Below the pieces are notes generated by a model. The model saw nothing but the letters and a program-made list of their open reading frames with translations, searched no databases and was not told the DNA's origin. A DNA stretch of 64,000 nucleotides from Mimachlamys varia (Eukaryota; Mollusca; Bivalvia; Pectinida; Pectinidae), in contig OX392529.1 of the NCBI GenBank assembly GCA_947623455.1, positions 58,795,186 to 58,859,185 on the forward strand, read 5' to 3'. This document shows positions 10,801 through 20,826 of this stretch, piece by piece. The position numbers and the translations under genes are program-made. Positions within the stretch are counted from its first letter, which is position 1. Every line of letters begins with the position of its first letter.

Positions 10801-12854
10801 CACACTGCTGTTCTGCGATGACAAGGCGAAAGTGCCCTTTGGAGATCCTGGCCATCTTATATCGACAGGAGTCCGTGGAAAAAAGACTATCGTCCCCTCT
10901 ACTACCACTTTGGTTGCGCTAGACCATGACATGAATCACTCATCTCTAACACCATCGGTGATCCTCCAATGTGATATTCCAAAGGAAATCAATGACTCGT
11001 TTGTTCGTGGACAAGTCACAACAGTCATAAATGATTCTGTATTGCAGCAGTCATCCCCTTTTCGGCATAATGCAGTACTTGCTAAACTACTAGCAGAACA
11101 AGAAACCATACAACCTATCCTGATGAAGTTTACTGATGGCGGGACTGACCAGCGCAACAACATCGAAAGTGTGAAATGTGCCACCATTTGCTTGTTCAGA
11201 GAACTTAACTTGGATATGATAATTTTGGGTCGATGTGCCCCCGGACACAGCTATGTAAACCCAGCCGAGCGAGTGATGAGTATTTTGAATCTTGGCCTTC
11301 AGAACGTGGCACTCCAGAGGGAAGCATCAGATGAGGAAAGCGAGAAGTATTTCAAACGCTGTAATGGTATGGCAGACATGAGAGAGCTCTTGAACACTAA
11401 AAAGCCAGAACTGAAACAGTCATGGATAGACATTGTTGAACCAGTGCAGTCCATTATCCGAAATCGGTTCCTCCGCTTGAGCCTGAAAGATGTTCCCTTT
11501 GCAGCAATAGATCCAATACCAGACACTGATATTGATCTCTTAAAGCGACATCTCCGAGAGCTGTTCCCAGGTCTGGACTTGGAGAAGCTAACCAAGGCTC
11601 ATGCAAGTAAGGTGGAATCCTACACGTCTTGGATGGCTTCGCACTGTAGGTCTAGACACTATACCTTCCAAGTCAGGAAGTGTGAGGATTTGTCCTGCTG
11701 CTCTGTGCCGACACTACCAAGGGAACAACTAAAATGGCTCCCCGATCCTGTCCTTGATGCAAGCGGAGACCATTACCGCCCCTATTCCGAGGTACAGGAC
11801 ATGGATACGGATGAGAAGGACAGACCTTCACTTAAGGTAGCCCCGAAGCGAAAGGACAGAATAACTGCAGGTATTAGAATTAATATTTTTTCAATACAAA
11901 AATGGTATTATAATTTAGAATACAGAATTCTGAAAAAAACCCAACACATTTTATAATATAATTATTTAATATGGTTTTAATAATACAATGAGAATCCACA
12001 TGCATACATTTCTCACACTTCTCGGTAATAACATGTTTTACTGTGAACAACAAAGATAGCAAACATTCAGACTGTTTAAAGGCATATTTTCAAAATATAA
12101 GTATGCAGCTTAATTTAGGTGTCTTTCTTTTTCACTTTAATCTTTTTTCAGAGATGAGATGTGTAATGTGAGCAAAAGTGTTTCAGCAGATTCCCTGTTT
12201 AAATAACATTTTAATGTCATGTCTTTGTATTGTGATACATTTTTTTTCAAAGAAAAAGCAAATGTTTTTTTTTCATAGATAAAAACATTTGTTTTAAGTG
12301 TAAAATTATTTAAAGTTTTAGTGGTGATCTCTTTCCTTGTAGATGTTGGACAACCAGGGAATCAAGGAGCTACTGCTGTACCAGCAGAGAATTCCAACCA
12401 GGAACCTGCTACTTTAGATCAACAGGAAGAGGATGCAGCATTACCGGAACCAGATCCACATTTATGTACTAGCCAGAATGCTAGAGCTGTTGTTACATGC
12501 GTGGAGTGCCTAAAGCCTAGGGTCATATACAGTAGACATAAACTAACTGATAGACAAACAATGACTGTAGCCCTTGCTACTAGCGAATTTGAATATACTT
12601 GCGGCAGCCCTCTTTTGCCACCGACAACAAACCTATACACGAAAGTCATGTGTCGGAGTAACATCAATTGTTCCACAACAGTTGAGTTGCAATACTACGC
12701 GAGCAGCCTGGGACGCACCGATATCTGCTGCTTTTGTACAGCAGAAAATTCAGACATGGACGTACAGTTACTAAAAAAATACAAAACAGTGTTGCCTATG
12801 TGTGCATCTTGCACTTGCAAAGGAAAACAGGCAGTTGTGGCAAGACCATTTTAA
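7447..12854 (+). CDS. Putative DDE transposase, four exons, two frameshifts
   Basis: Exons 7447-7853, 8283-8409, 9544-11870 and 12343-12854 join in frame at GT/AG sites, giving about 1,124 codons. I recognise the pattern as a multicopy, uncharacterised marine-invertebrate family but know no established name. A likely catalytic triad is visible in exon 3: LFCDDKAKVPFGDPG (first Asp), KFTDGGTDQRN (second Asp) and HSYVNPAERVMS (Glu), with 43 residues between the second Asp and the Glu. The NPAER segment recalls the SPxxNPxE box of Tc1/mariner-type enzymes. Exon 4 encodes a Cys-rich tail (CVECLKPR, CRSNINC, CCFC, CASC) that could bind zinc. Frame changes near 10300-10320 and 10637-10655 each equal one missing base, so this copy is a pseudogene or carries sequencing errors. 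The start ATG follows ATTATCAAC. The role as transposase is inferred from the triad plus the enclosing TIRs. Confidence 0.72.
8283..8409 (+). CDS. Exon 2 of the DDE-like gene
   Basis: A 127-nt exon between TTTAAAG and CAG|GTACG. It reads SGMKAGLNRKDELYNK and on to STASTDGSYFVQ with no stop and leaves phase 0, exactly what exon 3 needs. The agreement of phase on both sides is the main support, since it is too short to appear as an open frame by itself. Confidence 0.75.
8653..8676. repeat. 24-bp near-perfect palindrome in intron 2
   Basis: GGGGCCAGTAACGTTACTG followed by ACCCC; the only arm mismatch pairs C with A. It lies in intron 2 of the DDE-like gene. Function unknown. Confidence 0.6.
8735..9049. 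mobile_element. 315-bp TIR element nested in intron 2
   Basis: The left end CAGTGGATTCC and right end AATCCACTG are inverted matches flanked by TA (8733-8734, 9050-9051). A weaker inward match (GAATT...ACCA) extends the TIR to about 30 bp. The inside is non-coding; open frames of 128-153 codons on both strands here lack protein-like composition. Probably a Tc1/mariner-like MITE that inserted into the larger transposon. Confidence 0.65.
9070..9198 (+). repeat. 64-bp tandem duplication in intron 2
   Basis: ATGTATACCGCAAGGC at 9070 and ATGTATACCACAAGGC at 9134 begin two units that share AGAATGCAAACATATACGCT near their ends. It directly follows the nested TIR element. Confidence 0.65.
9544..11870 (+). 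CDS. Exon 3, catalytic part of the DDE-like gene
   Basis: It opens after TTTTTGCAG with VMCNALWYTTNHH. The frame starting here runs to about 10310, the next frame to about 10645, and a third to the donor GCAG|GTATT at 11871. All three pieces keep ordinary protein composition and end or start at the switch points, so they are one broken frame. The last piece holds IQRRQLRVSHPDDHYC, the presumed DDE residues, and an acidic/basic tail (DMDTDEKDRPSLK). Confidence 0.75.
12343..12854 (+). CDS. Exon 4, Cys-rich C-terminus of the DDE-like gene
   Basis: The acceptor is TTTCCTTGTAG. It starts DVGQPGNQG, passes a low-complexity acidic linker, then reads CVECLKPRVIYSRHKL, a CGSPLLPP segment and paired cysteines, and stops at TAA 12852-12854. 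The cysteine spacing suggests one or two metal-binding modules. An ATTAAA at about 12932 could be the polyadenylation signal. Confidence 0.72.
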
Positions 12855-13392
12855 GTCATCTGACCTGAACATTTGTGTAACGCAACGATCTGTGACTCTG
12901 TATATAGACCATCTGTTAAATGTTTCCCTTTATTAAACTTGAAAGAAAAGATGTCTTAATGCTGAGTTTTCCAGTATCTCTTTTAATAATACATATTAAT
13001 TTGACCAACAATTCAAGCATGTCAACTCTTCCTCAAGTGGAGGGAGACTACCTCATTGTTACCAAAATTTACAAATCTGTCTCGACATTGTAATCCAAGC
13101 TGGCACCAGCACAAAATGTAAATCTTGGTGTCATATGATCTCTCCCAGTTGCTATTAAAAGAATGTGTTAATACAGTTATAATATATAGTATAGTATATA
13201 CAGTACATGCATAAACAATAATAAAGTTTGTTGGGGCTGTTCTAAATACATAAAAAGGCTGAAATTAATTAAGCAAACAATGTTTCAAACACGTTTTTGG
13301 CACTTTCAGAAGTTGACAGCCATGCAAATATTAAAAAATAATAATAATAATAAAAAAAAAATCCCTACCTACCTACCCTATTTTTTTTCACA

Positions 13393-13427
13393 TGTTACAG
13401 TAAACACAGCTAATTTTTTTTTGGCCT
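13393..13427 (-). repeat. Right TIR of the 6.2 kb transposon
   Basis: Inverted partner of 7240-7275, bordered inside by a CCCTACCTACCTACCC segment and a short AAT/ATA microsatellite. Confidence 0.7.
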
Positions 13428-13429
13428 TA

Positions 13430-14082
13430 CCGGAAAGCTAAACCCGCATATGACTGCCTCACGGTCAATGTAATATTGTTCACTGTATATTGTAAAATTA
13501 ACATAATCTCAATCAATATGATGCAAATTCATATAGTATTTCGACAAGAAGGTTCTGTATTTTTTCATTTCGTATTATTAACCGACCATTTGTACCAAAT
13601 CGTACGTGTGTGTGACTATCGCACAGATGAACTAACTGTCTTTAGATTGTCCAGTTGTGTACACCATAGGTGAACGATGTGTGCGCAATGTATGCACAAT
13701 GAACGCTTACATTTTTTGATGATTTTTTATATATTTTTTGGTGTGTTGTGCTTAGGGGTGTTCTAGAAAAAATATGCCCCCCCCTCCCGAAGAAGGCACT
13801 TTTTTACCCCCGCCACCTACATATTTTTAATTACTGATTGGAACGGAATTCAATTTCTTTAAACCCTACCACCACCCATGTTGATTAAATGAAATTTAAT
13901 TACCCCACCACTCATGAATTAAAATTAAAAATTAAATGTAGCGGTGGATTAATATCTAAATTTATCAGAAATGTCGGTGTTTAGTCTAAGAATTGCACGA
14001 CAGCCTCACAACAAGTAAGTTATGTGCATTGTTTACAAATAGTTGACAGAAACTCAAGCAACTGTGATGATATTAATCAAAC
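13430..14082. other. Gene-free stretch
   Basis: Only short C-rich runs (near 13777-13815) and AT-rich sequence are seen. An open frame of 65 codons at 13476 has no recognisable features. Confidence 0.55.
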
Positions 14083-14203
14083 TAGATATGTCTGTGAGAC
14101 ACAAATGCCCCCGCTCCCAGCTGGTTACGTTACCATGGGACGGGAAGGACATGGGTAACACTATATGACCCCCCCCCCCATTTCATGGCGGGGGCATAAT
14201 AAA
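14083..14203 (+). repeat. Short ATGCCCC...GGGGCAT element, internally deleted copy
   Basis: ATGTCTGTGAGACACAAATG at the start and GGCGGGGGCATAATAA at the end match the copies at 14809 and 30467. This copy lacks the central TATGAAATTAGTTCT... part. The inverted ATGCCCCCG/CGGGGGCAT near the ends suggests a small foldback or MITE-like family. Confidence 0.65.
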
Positions 14204-14808
14204 ATTACATAAATTCTATTGAGGGAAAATGATGTCTCGGAACCCATGATATAAACACGAGTAATATAAAGTGGAATTAACTGTATTAGATGTGATATTA
14301 GATCTAACTGTTAATTTTCTTTATTGCACTCGGTTTACCTATGATATACATGTTTAGCTATTTACCTATATCTCCAGATACATGCATGTCAAGGGTGGAC
14401 CTCTGGTACAATTCTACACAAAGTATGACTAGTGTAGTTTAACATTTTTATATGTTCTGTTAGAAATGGAGGTCATCAGTAGGGGTAGGACGGATCAGGA
14501 TTGTATTGTTTGTACATTGATTGTAATGTATTGTTGCATTAGTAAACAAATCACTTTACACTAATTGTGCGTTCAGAATCTATTTACAGATAAACAAGCT
14601 TAATGTGCACTAGTGGTCTGTCAAGTATAAAACTTGAAAGCAAGTAACTTTTGCAATACCATACACATTATATATAAAATACACCATGCAGTGAATAAAA
14701 TGCAAGGCAGAGATACATTGTATGATCTAGTTAACCAACATTTTGATTTCAAACATTTCAATGAACAATAACAGTCTCTTAAGCTTCTTTATATATAAAT
14801 AAAAATTA

Positions 14809-15013
14809 GAAATGTCTGTGAGACATAAATGCCCGTCCCCATATGAAATTAGTTCTTCATGCTTATTATGTATGCGAAGTTTGATAACAATCTGATCAGT
14901 AAGTTATTTAAATAAGCTGGTTACAATAACATTGGACGGAGCAGGACAGAACAGACATGGGTAACACTATATACCCCCCCCCCCCCATTTTATGATGGGG
15001 CCATAATAAAAGT
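14809..15013 (+). repeat. Short ATGCCCC...GGGGCAT element, fuller copy
   Basis: The same family as 14083-14203 and 30467-30659, with the middle section AAATTAGTTCTTCATGCTTA and a run of C before CATTTTATGATGGGGCC. Confidence 0.68.
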
Positions 15014-15404
15014 ACAAAACAAGAGAGAGATCACTAAACGACCTTTGATCAGTGTACCAGCAATGTAAGCACAAGAAGACAAAGATCAACAGGCTTTCAG
15101 TCTATCACCTTTCAAATGGCAAGCTTCACCTAAAATGTTTACAAGACGGTATCACATATTCAGAGGCTCAAGTTTGAGGACCATCTGCTGAAGCCCTGCT
15201 TTTCTACCCAGTACCGGCATTTCTACAACAGAATACTTGAGAACAGGACCGTAAATCAGTTGCAATAAACACAGCTATAGATCTTGTAATAATTTTGAAT
15301 CATAGTGAAGATGTTGCTTGCTTGTTTTTCAAGTGAATGTCTCAGTTACATAGATGATCAACCTAACAAAGCCTATTAGGACCAATAGAAAACAATTTTT
15401 TTTG
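15014..15404. other. Gene-free stretch left of the palindromic array
   Basis: No gene or repeat recognised. It forms the left flank of the candidate composite element. Confidence 0.5.
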
Positions 15405-15421
15405 TAACATGAAAAAAAAAT

Positions 15422-17097
15422 ATTCCTTTCTCGTTATAACGAGATTCTTTCTCGTTATAACGAGATTCTTTCTCGTTAGTACGAGTTTCTTTCTCGTTAC
15501 ATATGTATAATGATATTTTTTCTCGTAATTACGAGTTTCTTTCTCGTTATAACGAGCTTTTTTCTCGTATTAACGAGTTTCTTTCTCGTAATAACGAGTT
15601 TCTTTCTCTTTATAACGAGATTACTTCTCATTTTTACGAGTTTCTTTCTTGTTATAATGAGATCTTTTCTCGTAATAGCGCGTTTCTTTCTCGTTATAAC
15701 GGGATTATTTCTCGTAATAACGAGTTTCTTTCTCGTCATAACGAGATTTTTTTTCGTAATAACGAGTTATTTTTCGTTAAAGCGATTTTTTTCTCGTTAT
15801 AACGAGATTGTGTCTCGTAATTACGAGTTTCTTTCTCGTAATAACGAGTTATTTTTCGTTATAGCGATTTTTTTCTCGTTATAACGAGATTGTGTCTCGT
15901 AAAAACGAGTTTCTTTCGCGTTATAACGAGTTATTTCTCGTAATAACGAGTTTCTTTCTCATTATAACGAGATTGTTAATCGTAAAAACGAGTTTCTTTC
16001 GCGTTATAACGAGATTATTTCTCGCAATGGCCAGCTTCTTTTTCGTAATAACGGGTTTCTTTTCGTTAAAACGATATTATTTCTCGTAATAACGAATTTC
16101 TTACTCGTAAATACGAGTTTCTTTCTCGTTATAACGAGATTATTTCTCGTAATAACGATATTATTTCTCGTAATAACGAGTTTCTTACTCGTAAATTCGA
16201 GTTTCCTTCTCGTTATAACGAGATTGCTTCTCGTTTTAACGAGTTTCTTTCTCGTTTTAATGAGATTTTTTTCTCCTGTTAACAAATTTCTTTTTTTCGT
16301 AATAACGAGTTTCTTTCTCGTTACAACGAGAATGTTTCTCGTAATAATGAGGTTTTTTTTTCGTTATAACGAGATTTTTTCTCGCAAAAACCAGTTTCTT
16401 TCTCGTTATAACGAGATTGTTTCTCGTAATAACTAGTTTCTTGCTCGTTATAGCTAGATTGGTTCTCGTTTTTACGAGTTCTCTCTTGTTATAATGAGAT
16501 CTTTTCTCGTAATAACGTGTTTCTTTCTCGTTATAATGAGATTATTTCTCGTAATAACGAGTTTTGTTTTCGAAATAACAAGTTTCTTTCTCGTAATTAC
16601 GTATTTCCTCCGCGTTATAACGAGATTATTTCTCGTAATAACCAGTTTCTTTTTCGTAATAACGGGTTTCTTTCTCGTTATAACGAGATAATTTCTCGTA
16701 ATAACGAGTTTTGATTTCGTAATAACGAGTTTCATTCTCGTAATTACGAGTTTCTTTCTCGTTATAACGACTTTATTTTTCTTAATAACGAGTTTCTTTC
16801 TCGTAATTACGAGTTTCTTTTTCGTTATAACGAGATTGCTTCTCGTTTTAACGATTTTTTTTCGCGTTATAACGAAATTATTTCTCGTAATAACCAGTTT
16901 CTTTTTCGTAATAGCGGGTTTCCTTCTCGTAATAACGAGTTTCTTTCTCGAAATTTCATTTTCGTTATTACGAGTTCCTTATCGTTTTAACGAGTTTCTT
17001 TCTCGTACGAGTTTCTTTCACGCTGTAACGACATTGTTTCTCGTTATAACGCGATTTTTTCTCATAATAACGAGTTGCTTTCTCGTAATAACGAGTT
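15422..17097. repeat. Minisatellite of 21-bp palindromic units (CTCGTTATAACGAG)
   Basis: About 80 units. Each holds a 14-bp dyad CTCGTTATAACGAG, or CTCGTAATAACGAG with CTCGT/ACGAG arms, and a 7-bp T-rich spacer such as TTTCTTT. Because the unit is 21 bp, several frames stay open on both strands and give heptad products (ITRKKLV-like, FLSRYNE-like); these are not genes. Some units read CGCGTTATAACGAG, intermediate to the second array at 26576. Confidence 0.92.
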
Positions 17098-17176
17098 TGT
17101 ATATGTTGATTTCCGTCTTGCTATTGTTCTTTTATTTAAATGTTATGTTGCCAGATAAATGCACATTGTAGTTGTT

Positions 17177-17273
17177 GCGTCGATATGGCTGAAATTGCGG
17201 ACATTATGAGATGATGTTTTCGTATTGGATTCAGTTATGATGACATATTATCGTGTGTTGCAATCCACAACGG
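17177..17273 (+). pseudogene. Integrase-family N-terminal fragment, plus strand
   Basis: From the ATG at 17185 the frame reads MAEIADIMR, a TGA stop, then CFRIGFSYDDILSCVAIHNG. This resembles the helix-turn-helix-like N-terminus of a multicopy animal family with an rve-type integrase core (recognised from memory). A more complete inverted copy lies at 19767-20024. It sits about 90 bp inside the palindromic array and is cut off by a degenerate tandem repeat at 17270. No catalytic core follows, so it is a relic. It could be exon 1 of the gene whose last exon is at 20827. Confidence 0.5.
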
Positions 17274-17760
17274 GAGGGTCAAACTCTATAACCAGAATGT
17301 CAAATGTTTAATGGAAGTGTCAAACTCTAGAAAAGGCGTGTCACACACTATTACGGGAGTGTGGAAGTGTCACACTCTATTCCGGTGGTCACGCTTTAAA
17401 ATAAGAGGGTCACACTACAACAGGAGATATATATTAGGTATCGGGGTCACACTACAACGGGAGGGTCACATTCTATAACAAGAGGTTTATATCAGGTAAA
17501 TTGTATTGTATCACACTCTATAACTGGAGAGTCACACTCTATAACAGGAGGTTTATATAAGGTATCGGGTCACACTCTATAACCACAGGATGTTTATATT
17601 AGCTACATGTACCGGTTCACATTCTACAATGATAGGATCATTTGTATTTTTTTATATATTAGGTGTATGAGCATGGTTTACACGGGGGGTGGGGGGTGGG
17701 GGTCCACTTATCAACGTGAATTATATATGAGGTGTTGGGTCACACTCTACAAAGAGATAG
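17270..17760 (+). repeat. Degenerate minisatellite, GGTCACACTCTATAAC units
   Basis: At least ten variants of GGGTCACACTCTATAACAGG, often followed by AGGTTTATATNAGGTATC, recur at irregular 25-60 bp spacing. The array begins exactly where the integrase-like fragment stops. Confidence 0.75.
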
Positions 17761-17796
17761 ATACACTGCAATTTCTAAAAAGGACATATTTAATAA

Positions 17797-17998
17797 TGAA
17801 ATGTACCTGTTTGAGGTATAATGAAAGGTACCTGTTTTAGGTATAATGAAATGTACCTGTTTGAGGTATAATGAAATGTACCTGTTTGAGGTATAATGAA
17901 ATGTACCTGTTTGAGGTATAATGAAATGTACCTGTTTGAGGTATAATGAAATATACCTGTTTTAGGTATAATGAAATGTACCTGTTTGAGGTATAATC
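17797..17998 (+). repeat. 25-bp tandem repeat, 8 copies
   Basis: Units of the form ATGAAATGTACCTGTTTGAG plus GTATA. Copies differ at one or two positions (AAAGGTACC, AAATATACC, GTTTTAG). The 75-codon minus-strand frame is this repeat translated. Confidence 0.92.
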
Positions 17999-18359
17999 CC
18001 AACGTATTTGTTACCAAGCGTAAACCACGAAATTAAACCACAACGAAAATAAATGCTTTTACCGCAGATCCTGAACCCATTATTTAACGGGGGACCTAGA
18101 TTTGTTAAAAGAGAATGTTCACAGGATCTTATAATAGGTAAAAGGTTACACTATATAACGTAAAAGCAATATGTTGGTGAAGGGGTCACAACTGACAGTG
18201 TAATGAAGCGTTGCGAGCATTTTTGCTCCCCACTTGTAAACACGCACAATGTATATCATATATATGTATATTAACATTTGCTCTGCAATTTTCCATTGAC
18301 ATAATGCTAAGAGGCAGTTGCTGTCATACTCCTATAACACCCAGTGCCTCAGACTATAA

Positions 18360-18412
18360 CAGCAGTTGCTATTGTGACGTCATTAATCTCTATTGTGACG
18401 TCATCAATTTCA
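18360..18412 (+). promoter_or_regulatory. Paired TGACGTCA motifs
   Basis: CTATTGTGACGTCATTAATCT is followed by a second CTATTGTGACGTCATCAA 23 bp on. TGACGTCA is the full CRE palindrome bound by CREB/ATF factors in animals. No gene start is evident beside it, so regulatory use is only possible. Confidence 0.3.
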
Positions 18413-18496
18413 TTGTCGTCTTCACTTGATTTGCTGTTCAAAATCGGTCCGAAAAAACGAAATAAAAACGAAATAATTCTACCAAAATGTAAATAT

Positions 18497-18656
18497 AAGT
18501 AATGAACATTTTAGCAAATATTGTTACAGTCCTATAACACACATTGTTATTGCTGACAAACTTACAAAAATCCCTACCGGGCTTTATTTAGTTTGTCATC
18601 AATAGCAATGTGTGTTATAGGACTGTAGCAACATTTGCTAAAACATTCATTGCTTA
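18497..18656. repeat. Foldback hairpin, ~63-bp arms
   Basis: The left arm (about 18497-18563) and right arm (about 18590-18656) are inverted matches through TTTTAGCAAAT, CAGTCCTATAACACACATTG and GACAAAC, with a loop of about 25 bp containing CCCTACCGGG. Mismatches are few. Probably a MITE; a target duplication was not found. Confidence 0.8.
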
Positions 18657-19570
18657 AGTGTTACTCACTCACCCACTAACATCAACTTTATTGTTTTATT
18701 CTCTCAATCTTAAAACACATTCCTTGTGATATAATTTAAATTTCGTTTGAAAACACTTGAGTAAAGGTATATGTAATGTATGGTATCTCGATTTCAGTGA
18801 TGAAACCAACATGTAAAACATTTGTCATGTCATTAAAAGATAATAATTCTAAAACTATCGAAACAAATATTTTCCCCTAGCATTCCTATGTAGTTTCATC
18901 GAAATTGCTTTCACAAGTTTAGGAGTAGTTTTCCAGACAAAATTTTCCAACAAAAACCTGTTTATAGTGACATGGTTACTATGGCAACCCAAAGTATGCA
19001 TGAAATAACTTGCATGCATATCTACATTAGTTCCTAACATGCATATGAAGCTTCATTGAAATGTGTCCATAAGTTATTGAGGAGTTGGCTTGACCAATTT
19101 TTCCACAATAATAATTTATAATTATGAGCGCCTCCATGTGAAAGGGGCATCCCGCCAAAGCATACATTGAAGTTCTTGAATGTACATGCTGTCTTCACAA
19201 CCAGTTTTATTTTCCTGCTATTCTAATATTCAAAGTCCGCCCAAATTTGTCTACATTGACCACTTGCAAAATTTCATTCCTCGGGAAAGCCCCGATAAAA
19301 ATAGCGATGATCACGCGTAACGTGACAATTTTGTCGCAAGTGGTCCTATGACGGAGAGGCCTAGGAGGGGATGCCTATTGTTTACGTCTGATGAAACGGA
19401 GACAATTCAAAGCCAAATACAATGGAAATGGCGCTCGCTGCGCATGCGTTGGTAGGTGAAAACTCCAGGCTCTGATGGAGCAAAAAAAGCAATGCACATC
19501 TTTTTAATGTAGTATTTCGAAAAAAAGGAGATGAAAACAAGTTTACGTTCGCGGGATACCATTTAGGGAC
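18657..19570. other. Gene-free stretch
   Basis: I see no coding frame with protein-like features and no tandem structure. CATGCATA-type phrases repeat near 18990-19045, too weakly to define an element. Confidence 0.5.
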
Positions 19571-19574
19571 AATA

Positions 19575-19724
19575 AAATTATGTTCTCTTAAACACTGAGA
19601 AACAACATGTTGAATGTTATTGAGGTTATATATATTGAGGGATAACCCCATTATCCCTCAATATATCTAACCCCAATAACATTCCACATGTTGTTTCTCA
19701 ATGTTTAAGAGTAAATAATTTCAC
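19575..19724. repeat. Foldback hairpin, ~70-bp arms, 5-bp loop
   Basis: The left arm TGTTCTCTTAAACACTGAG... and the right arm ...CTCAATGTTTAAGAGTAAA pair along about 70 bp, closing on TTGAGGGATAA-CCCCA-TTATCCCTCAA. The tight loop would give a long cruciform in DNA or hairpin in RNA. It borders the inverted integrase fragment at 19767. Confidence 0.82.
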
Positions 19725-19766
19725 AAAAACAACTGAAAATTGCATATTTTAATACATCCAGTCCAT

Positions 19767-20024
19767 TTACTCTACTATGCTCACAAGTTCAATGCTACAG
19801 GGCTTGAAAATCCTCTTCAATGTTGATCTTCTGATCACACATCCACTGAATATTGCTAAACAAGATAATATGTCATCATAACTGAATCCAATGCGTAAAC
19901 AACATGTCTGAATGTCCACAATTTCTGACATATGATTATCGACGCAAATGATACGCTGCAAACTATGTTTATTAGAGACTGTCCTCATAATTATGAAGAA
20001 AAAGCAACATTTTTCCTCATACAT
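19767..20024 (-). pseudogene. Integrase-family N-terminal fragment, inverted copy
   Basis: The minus-strand frame reads ...DNHMSEIVDIQTCCLRIGFSYDDILSCLAIFSG, then RRSTLKRIFK, and stops. It matches the plus-strand fragment at 17177-17273 over about 90 bp of DNA (19853-19945 inverted) and extends it by an STLKR-type segment typical of the second helix-turn-helix of this integrase-core family (recalled, not searched). No integrase core lies nearby. The two fragments in opposite orientation imply an inversion or inverted duplication within the block. Confidence 0.5.
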
Positions 20025-20148
20025 CGGTTTTCATAATTCCAATTTTCCTCTATCCTACCAAAGATCTATATATTACAATTATTGTAATTATAGGTCTTTG
20101 ATCCTACGAACTCATAGGTCGCCATTTTGAAAATTCTTCATTATTAAC

Positions 20149-20247
20149 CACAGGGACTTGGCACGATTTTTTACCGACCGACCATGTATGTGTCAATATT
20201 TAACACATATAAGGTCGGTTGGTAAAAATTGGTGCCAAGCCCCTGTG
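20149..20247. mobile_element. 99-bp hAT-like MITE with 8-bp target duplication
   Basis: It starts CACAGGGACTTGGCAC and ends GTGCCAAGCCCCTGTG. The arms pair through ACCGACCGACC/GGTCGGTTGGT with a short centre. TTATTAAC flanks both sides exactly (20141-20148, 20248-20255). An 8-bp duplication with CAGGG-type ends is the hallmark of the hAT superfamily. Confidence 0.85.
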
Positions 20248-20255
20248 TTATTAAC

Positions 20256-20820
20256 CTGATTTTTTTCACGAAAACCGGAAATGAATTCGTATATGAAAAT
20301 AACAATCTTCTACTGTATCATAACGTTAAACGAAATCTAATTGTTCACACCTTTCACTTGGTTTCTGATTTCCAAGTAGTGTGTGCTGACTAAAACTTTG
20401 TCAATATTCTAGCTGGTTTGTTTTGTTTGTTTTTTTGTCAATCTTTCCCTGATCGGCAGTTATTGTACTTTGGTTATTTCATTTAAACCTTTTTTTCGGT
20501 ACTCTTACAATTATATTACTTGATATTCTTGATGGCATTTCATGAAACTTGATACAAACTAGCCACTTTTTTTAGTTGCAGTAGTGTACACTATGTCCAG
20601 TTGTTTTTGGTTTTGTATCACTTGTGATTCCTTCTTTCTTTCATCTTAATACTAAATGAATCATCATTGCATTTTAATAGTTTGCGGGGCAGGTAGGGAC
20701 AAGTTTTAATTAATTCTACAGAATAACTTATGTGATGTGGCTACATTGTAATTTTTATACACTTGATATATGTAAATAAATATAAATATATATGTTTGTA
20801 TATATTGAACTCAAATCATT
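20256..20820. other. Gene-free AT-rich stretch
   Basis: Nothing recognised. It would contain the intron before the exon at 20827; no upstream exon encoding an integrase core was found here. Confidence 0.5.
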
Positions 20821-20826
20821 CCACAG

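Larger units (their letters stand above)
7240..13427 (+). mobile_element. 6.2 kb DNA transposon carrying a DDE-type gene
   Basis: Left end AGGCCAAAACAAAAAATAG (7240 on) matches, inverted, the right end that closes at 13427 (AGGCCAAAAAAAAATTAG when read inward). Similarity continues through a GTTTAC-GGT/GTTTACTGT segment to about 35 bp. TA flanks both ends (7238-7239, 13428-13429), fitting a TA target duplication. The only sizeable gene inside is the four-exon DDE-like gene, on the plus strand. Smaller elements are nested in its second intron. The boundaries rest on TIR matching only; I do not recognise the superfamily from them. Confidence 0.75.

Noticed and set aside
15497..17171. Long open frames on both strands encoding ITRKKLV/FLSRYNE heptads
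   Set aside because: They are the 21-bp palindromic minisatellite read in frame; open because 21 is a multiple of three, with no start context or non-repeat sequence.
18211..18429. 72-codon open frame
   Set aside because: Spans the CRE pair and low-complexity sequence with no protein-like pattern.
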